The notes under the pieces: generated by a model
The model's database searches: none
What the model was told of the DNA's origin: nothing
The model's input: only the letters and a program-made list of their open reading frames with translations
In this document: positions 33,460-36,886 of the stretch, one piece after another
Position numbering within the stretch: the first letter of the stretch is position 1
Layout of the letters: every line of letters begins with the position of its first letter
Made by a program: the position numbers and the translations under genes
NCBI GenBank assembly: GCA_946480815.1
Contig: CAMLLB010000045.1
Coordinates: 1-36,886, forward strand
Length of the DNA stretch: 36,886 nt
Origin: an uncultured Flavobacteriales bacterium
GTDB lineage: Bacteria; Bacteroidota; Bacteroidia; Flavobacteriales; Crocinitomicaceae
Reading direction: 5' to 3'

Positions 33460-35643
33460 CTACCTGATCGCAATTCGCAGAGCAGTGCTTGTTTCTCCAT
33501 CGTTAATCCGGGCAGTATACACTCCCTTCGCAAAAGTGGAGGTGTTGATCTCAATTTCCTGCTCCTGAAGAACATGTTTAAAGACACATATTCCTTGTAA
33601 GTTGTAGATCTCAACAGTTCCATTGAATGTTGTTCCGCTGTTTCTTCGAATGGTAACAAACTCAGAAGCCGGATTCGGAAATACACTGTAGTTCTGCGAA
33701 CCGGAAGTCGGTCCGGTTATTCCTAAAGAAAGGCAATCGGGATAAGTGGCGCAGGTGCAGTTGATTTCCATTTGGCTTACTGAAAAAGGAACCAGGGGAT
33801 TATTTACATCCATATTATCCGGGTGTGTAGCTGTTCGACCATCACACTCAAGAAGATTATCCTCATAATAATTGGTCATTCTGTAATACACGCCGTTATT
33901 GCAGTTTCCTTCCATATTGTAAACAACGACATCTCCACCAACCTCAATTGTACCCGACAAGTTGTAGTTGCTGACACGTGCCCGCATGTGAACCAATGCG
34001 TTCTGGGAAACAGTATCGTTCTCCAGGAACGCTTGTCCTTTGATCAACGCATTATCGGCATAGATACCACCTGTAATGAAGGCATTTCCACTGACTTCGA
34101 CATTTCCGCCAATGGTCGCATTTTTGACAAGTGCCGTGTTTAAGACACGCACATTACCCGTAAGCACTGAATTCCCCAGGACCATTGCATGTGGAGCAAC
34201 AAACACTGAGTTGGCTACTGAAGCCGTATTTTGAACCCAACCACCACCGTTCGAATGCAGGTGACCATTCGATTTGAGCTGCTGACGAAAATCAGCCGCC
34301 GCTTGAAAACCTTCCGGCACAGCTCCGCTAACAGAAAACTCATAAGGAAAACGGAAATGTTTCGGATACCCCTTCCATGTATCGTTTGCAACAGAAGTTG
34401 TGATTTCATCGGATGGAGCCCCCATTACAACGAAGTAAAGAAATGCTTCGTTTCCTTCCAGCGCGAATCCTGTTTCGGAAGTTTCATTAGCATAAACGGG
34501 GCTATAGCGACTCACCGTTCCATCTGCATTCGCAGCAACAAACCCATATCTCCAGCCACTGTGTGCATTCACTTCAGTATGTCCTTTAAACTTCACGATG
34601 ACCGAACAACTGTCCGGATCCGGGTGAAGCGGAATGATGTTATAGCTGTATTCTTCCGGTGCCCGTTCGATGGGAATCCGGTAGATCTGCGGATTCGACG
34701 AGTCTTGTTCGGGAATGGTATAAAGTGCCTGAACCGTTGGCAGGAAATTCTGCTGATCATTTGCCCGGTAATTACGGAAAAACTGCCCCATACCATTGGT
34801 TGAAAAATCATATGTCGCCATACGTCTGATGTGCTGGTACATTTTATCGTTGAACTGCTGCTGATTATAACCCGCAAGTCGTTTATATGCTTGCAACGGA
34901 TATTCGGTGCTCAAAGATTCCCTCCACAGGCGGTTGACCATATCAATCCCTTCTGTCTCCATAATTCCAAAAAGCAGCGGATAATTTTCATAGGTATTTT
35001 TCCAGTCGCCCCATGCCTCTGCATGGTAAACATCCATTCCCCATGCTGTCACATCCATTGGATACAACAGATTGCGCATGAAATTGGCGTGAGTTTCCCA
35101 AAAGATACCCGCATGATCCCAAACCGGTCCGAATCCGTTCATTGAGCGATAATCTATAACAGTCTGCGCCTGCAGGGCATGTGCGAATTCGTGAGCGGCC
35201 ACATGTCCGTTTTGCATAGCGATCGGATGTACCCAAAATGCACCGATCACTCCATCCACATGATTCGCATAAGCAAATCCCTCAGCTCCTCCGGGACCCC
35301 AGGTATTCAGCATGATAACGGGAATTTTGTACTGACTCATATTGGTACCCGGAACTTCATCAATAAAACCGAAACCGTTGAAAGCAGTATAGATCATTTC
35401 CATCGTATCCAGAATGGCCTGCGGATTGAAAGCAAGATTAGGATTGGGGGAATTGACCGGATCCGTTCCAACCGTATTTCCCCAAATGATAATGAAGTTG
35501 GCACTTTCAGCTGTCTTGTTCATCGTAAACTGGCTACCGTCTACCGTATTCGTATCTTGCAGGTAAAGTGGAATATGGAGTGTTTTTTGAGTAAATGAAT
35601 GGCTCGCCCAAAAGATGATTACTAAAAATAATACGTGTTTCAT
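33460..35643 (-). CDS. T9SS-exported zinc-metallopeptidase/left-handed beta-helix fusion
   Basis: A 727-residue protein with signal peptide MKHVLFLVIIFWASHSFTQ. The N-terminal domain (about 45-330) contains HVAAHEFAHALQ, an HExxH zinc site with His151, Glu152 and His155; Glu183 in FWETHANF, 28 residues on, is a plausible third ligand as in gluzincins. The region resembles DUF6055-type peptidases, but I cannot confirm this. Residues about 335-455 form a beta-rich linker. Residues about 475-580 show a hexapeptide pattern (VFVAPHAMVLGNSVLTGNV, NATIGGNVEVSGNAFITGG, DNALIKGQAFLENDTVSQNA), that is a left-handed beta-helix. The end, YSVFPNPASEFVTIRRN to LRIAIR, is a T9SS sorting domain. The likely role is a surface or secreted protease with a rigid helix as spacer or binding module. 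Confidence 0.85.
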   Translation of the reverse strand: MKHVLFLVIIFWASHSFTQKTLHIPLYLQDTNTVDGSQFTMNKTAESANFIIIWGNTVGTDPVNSPNPNLAFNPQAILDTMEMIYTAFNGFGFIDEVPGTNMSQYKIPVIMLNTWGPGGAEGFAYANHVDGVIGAFWVHPIAMQNGHVAAHEFAHALQAQTVIDYRSMNGFGPVWDHAGIFWETHANFMRNLLYPMDVTAWGMDVYHAEAWGDWKNTYENYPLLFGIMETEGIDMVNRLWRESLSTEYPLQAYKRLAGYNQQQFNDKMYQHIRRMATYDFSTNGMGQFFRNYRANDQQNFLPTVQALYTIPEQDSSNPQIYRIPIERAPEEYSYNIIPLHPDPDSCSVIVKFKGHTEVNAHSGWRYGFVAANADGTVSRYSPVYANETSETGFALEGNEAFLYFVVMGAPSDEITTSVANDTWKGYPKHFRFPYEFSVSGAVPEGFQAAADFRQQLKSNGHLHSNGGGWVQNTASVANSVFVAPHAMVLGNSVLTGNVRVLNTALVKNATIGGNVEVSGNAFITGGIYADNALIKGQAFLENDTVSQNALVHMRARVSNYNLSGTIEVGGDVVVYNMEGNCNNGVYYRMTNYYEDNLLECDGRTATHPDNMDVNNPLVPFSVSQMEINCTCATYPDCLSLGITGPTSGSQNYSVFPNPASEFVTIRRNSGTTFNGTVEIYNLQGICVFKHVLQEQEIEINTSTFAKGVYTARINDGETSTALRIAIR

Positions 35644-35954
35644 AAAGCAGTTTTACATAAATAAGTCACTAAAACTAACCGAAAGGTTGGTGATTTCGGA
35701 TAAAATCACTCAGACAAACATCCGACAACTATTTTGATAGAAGGAGAAAACGGGAACCAGAATAAAAGTACGTTGCCTTGCCTGTGGTAAGTTTTTGGCG
35801 GCCGATGGAGCAACAAATTTATCCGTGTCTGCCTTCACTGCAAAAGAGAATGTGTGACCACGAGCAAGGAAACGTCAACCTTTTTGATAGAGGATTTGGA
35901 GCCGGTGTTACAGTTAGAAACCTTAGATTCTTTTACATAGATCATCCCTTGTAC
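35644..35954. other. Intergenic region without recognisable feature
   Basis: This 311-bp gap between two leftward genes shows no TAnnTTTG box on the minus strand, no strong terminator and no convincing coding frame. The 61-codon plus-strand frame at 35778 runs into the end of the flavoprotein gene and is judged spurious. Confidence 0.55.
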
Positions 35955-36869
35955 TCATTTTAAAAATTCTTCTTCTGTCATTGCGTTATTTAAAAACACT
36001 CCTGTATTACTTCCTGTTGATATAGCATATGGCACAGAACGAAGAGGATTGGTATTGTCTCCACAAGCGAATACATTGTCTACCGTTGTTTTCTGAAATG
36101 CATCTACTTTGACAAGTCCCTGTTCTGTCAGTTCACAACCCAATAATTCGGGGATTTTACAATGTTGTTCAAAAGGAGGTCTTGAATAAATCGTTTGTAA
36201 TTGAAAAGTTGAATTGTCTGCAAAAATTAGTTCTTCCACTACTCCGTCTTTGTGTTTCAATGAGGTAATTTCCTTTTCAACTATTGAAATATTGTGTCTT
36301 TTGATTTCATCGGTTTGCTCCTGTGTCAATTGAGATTTTCCATTGGTAAATATGGTTAGATCCTTTGTCCAATTATTAATGAGCCGAGCCAAATGAAATG
36401 CACCATATCCATTTGCCAAAATCCCTGTTTTTTCATTCTTTACTTCATATCCATGGCAATAGGGACAATGAAGTACTGTAATTCCCCAACATTCAGAAAA
36501 TCCCTTAATGCTCGGCATGATGTCTTTTAAGCCTGTTGCAAAAATGAGTTTCTTGGCTGAAAACAGTTTCCCTGATTGAGTTGAAATTTCAAAACCTTTA
36601 TCGGTTTTCGTTCCATTAAGGGCAAGGTCAGTTAAGAATTTTACCGTGTCGTATTTCAACACTTGCTTTTTTGCTTTTTCTGCAATAACGCCTGGTTTTT
36701 CTCCGTCTTGCGTAATGAAATTATGTGAATGAGGTGTTTGCCGGTTACAAGGCAAACCGCTGTCAATGATTAAAACGGTTCTCAATGCCCGGCCCAAAGC
36801 CATCGCTGCTGAAAGTCCTGCATAGCTTCCACCAACTATGATTACGTCAAAATTTTTGTTATCTGTCAT
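35955..36869 (-). CDS. Thioredoxin-reductase-like FAD/NAD(P) oxidoreductase
   Basis: A 304-residue flavoprotein of the TrxB-like family. FAD-binding VIIVGGSYAGLSAAMALGRA is at the N-terminus, ATGLKD near residue 111, redox-active Cys135-Pro-Tyr-Cys138 in HCPYCHGYEV, and the second FAD contact VFACGDNTNP near 266. The NADPH-binding Rossmann loop is weak (LANGYGAFHLA instead of GGGxSA), and PCNRQTPHSHNF at about 40-51 matches the small-molecule dithiol oxidase relatives (GliT-like) more than classical TrxB, which suggests a different partner or use of oxygen. It is cytoplasmic. It ends about 310 bp from the metallopeptidase gene; its promoter is likely to lie outside the window. No thioredoxin gene is next to it here. 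Confidence 0.9.
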   Translation of the reverse strand: MTDNKNFDVIIVGGSYAGLSAAMALGRALRTVLIIDSGLPCNRQTPHSHNFITQDGEKPGVIAEKAKKQVLKYDTVKFLTDLALNGTKTDKGFEISTQSGKLFSAKKLIFATGLKDIMPSIKGFSECWGITVLHCPYCHGYEVKNEKTGILANGYGAFHLARLINNWTKDLTIFTNGKSQLTQEQTDEIKRHNISIVEKEITSLKHKDGVVEELIFADNSTFQLQTIYSRPPFEQHCKIPELLGCELTEQGLVKVDAFQKTTVDNVFACGDNTNPLRSVPYAISTGSNTGVFLNNAMTEEEFLK

Positions 36870-36886
36870 GTCGTTAAAATTTGAAA

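Noticed and set aside
34231..34803. 190-codon plus-strand frame inside the metallopeptidase gene
   Set aside because: It is antisense to a long gene with signal peptide, zinc motif and sorting domain.
1..36886. CRISPR arrays, tRNA, rRNA, integrases or transposases
   Set aside because: I looked for regularly spaced repeats, cloverleaf signatures and DDE or tyrosine-recombinase proteins and found none.

Overview
The window looks like a chromosomal segment of a Bacteroidota bacterium, most likely Flavobacteriales (a Crocinitomicaceae/Fluviicola-like genome is my guess). The grounds are five proteins with C-terminal type IX secretion (T9SS) sorting domains of the YPNP type, a surface-lipoprotein signal of the C-K-K-D-D type, a TonB-dependent receptor with a carboxypeptidase-regulatory-like N-terminus, a YYY-propeller/LytS-type sensor kinase, and several exact TAnnTTTG (-7) promoter elements, the Bacteroidota primary-sigma signature. 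I see no phage, insertion sequence, CRISPR array, rRNA or tRNA.

Layout. 1-902: secreted protein cut by the left edge. 1309-5703: three-gene operon of a trypsin/V8-like protease without signal peptide, an 871-aa exported protein with a probable outer-membrane barrel, and a surface lipoprotein of three Ig-like domains. 5914-9989: two convergent T9SS-exported BNR/sortilin-like propeller proteins. 10074-13435: leftward block of small cytoplasmic genes (unknown 178 aa, SDR dehydrogenase, VOC protein, SRPBCC protein, ArsR regulator, YCII protein). 13664-16462: divergent module with a MerT-like membrane protein and a secreted 10-cysteine protein on one side and a histidine kinase/OmpR-type regulator pair on the other. 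16615-18618: T9SS-exported esterase-like protein. 18707-19934: SRPBCC and DUF4269-like genes. 20198-23911: propeller-type sensor kinase and LytTR regulator. 23912-24422: non-coding stretch with a perfect 31-bp inverted repeat. 24423-28718: 1254-aa T9SS multidomain protein plus a small charged exported protein. 29185-29964: TSUP-family exporter. 30245-32665: TonB-dependent receptor. 33107-33289: small membrane protein. 33460-35643: zinc-metallopeptidase/left-handed-beta-helix fusion with T9SS tail. 35955-36869: thioredoxin-reductase-like flavoprotein.

The best-supported unit that may be undescribed is the 13664-16462 divergon. The intergenic region between its arms holds four GTTA words at exactly 11-bp steps (14446, 14457, 14468, 14479), the geometry expected for an OmpR/PhoB-family operator, flanked on both sides by exact TAnnTTTG elements that lack a good -33 box. 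The kinase sensor domain carries three cysteines, the small exported protein 10 cysteines in about 55 residues, and the membrane protein a MerT-like vicinal cysteine pair. This suggests a self-contained thiophilic-metal (or thiol stress) sensing, binding and transport circuit. A second regulated unit is the arsR-SRPBCC-VOC operon, whose promoter overlaps an 18-bp near-perfect palindrome. The protease/barrel/lipoprotein operon at 1309-5703 is the other candidate for a new system.
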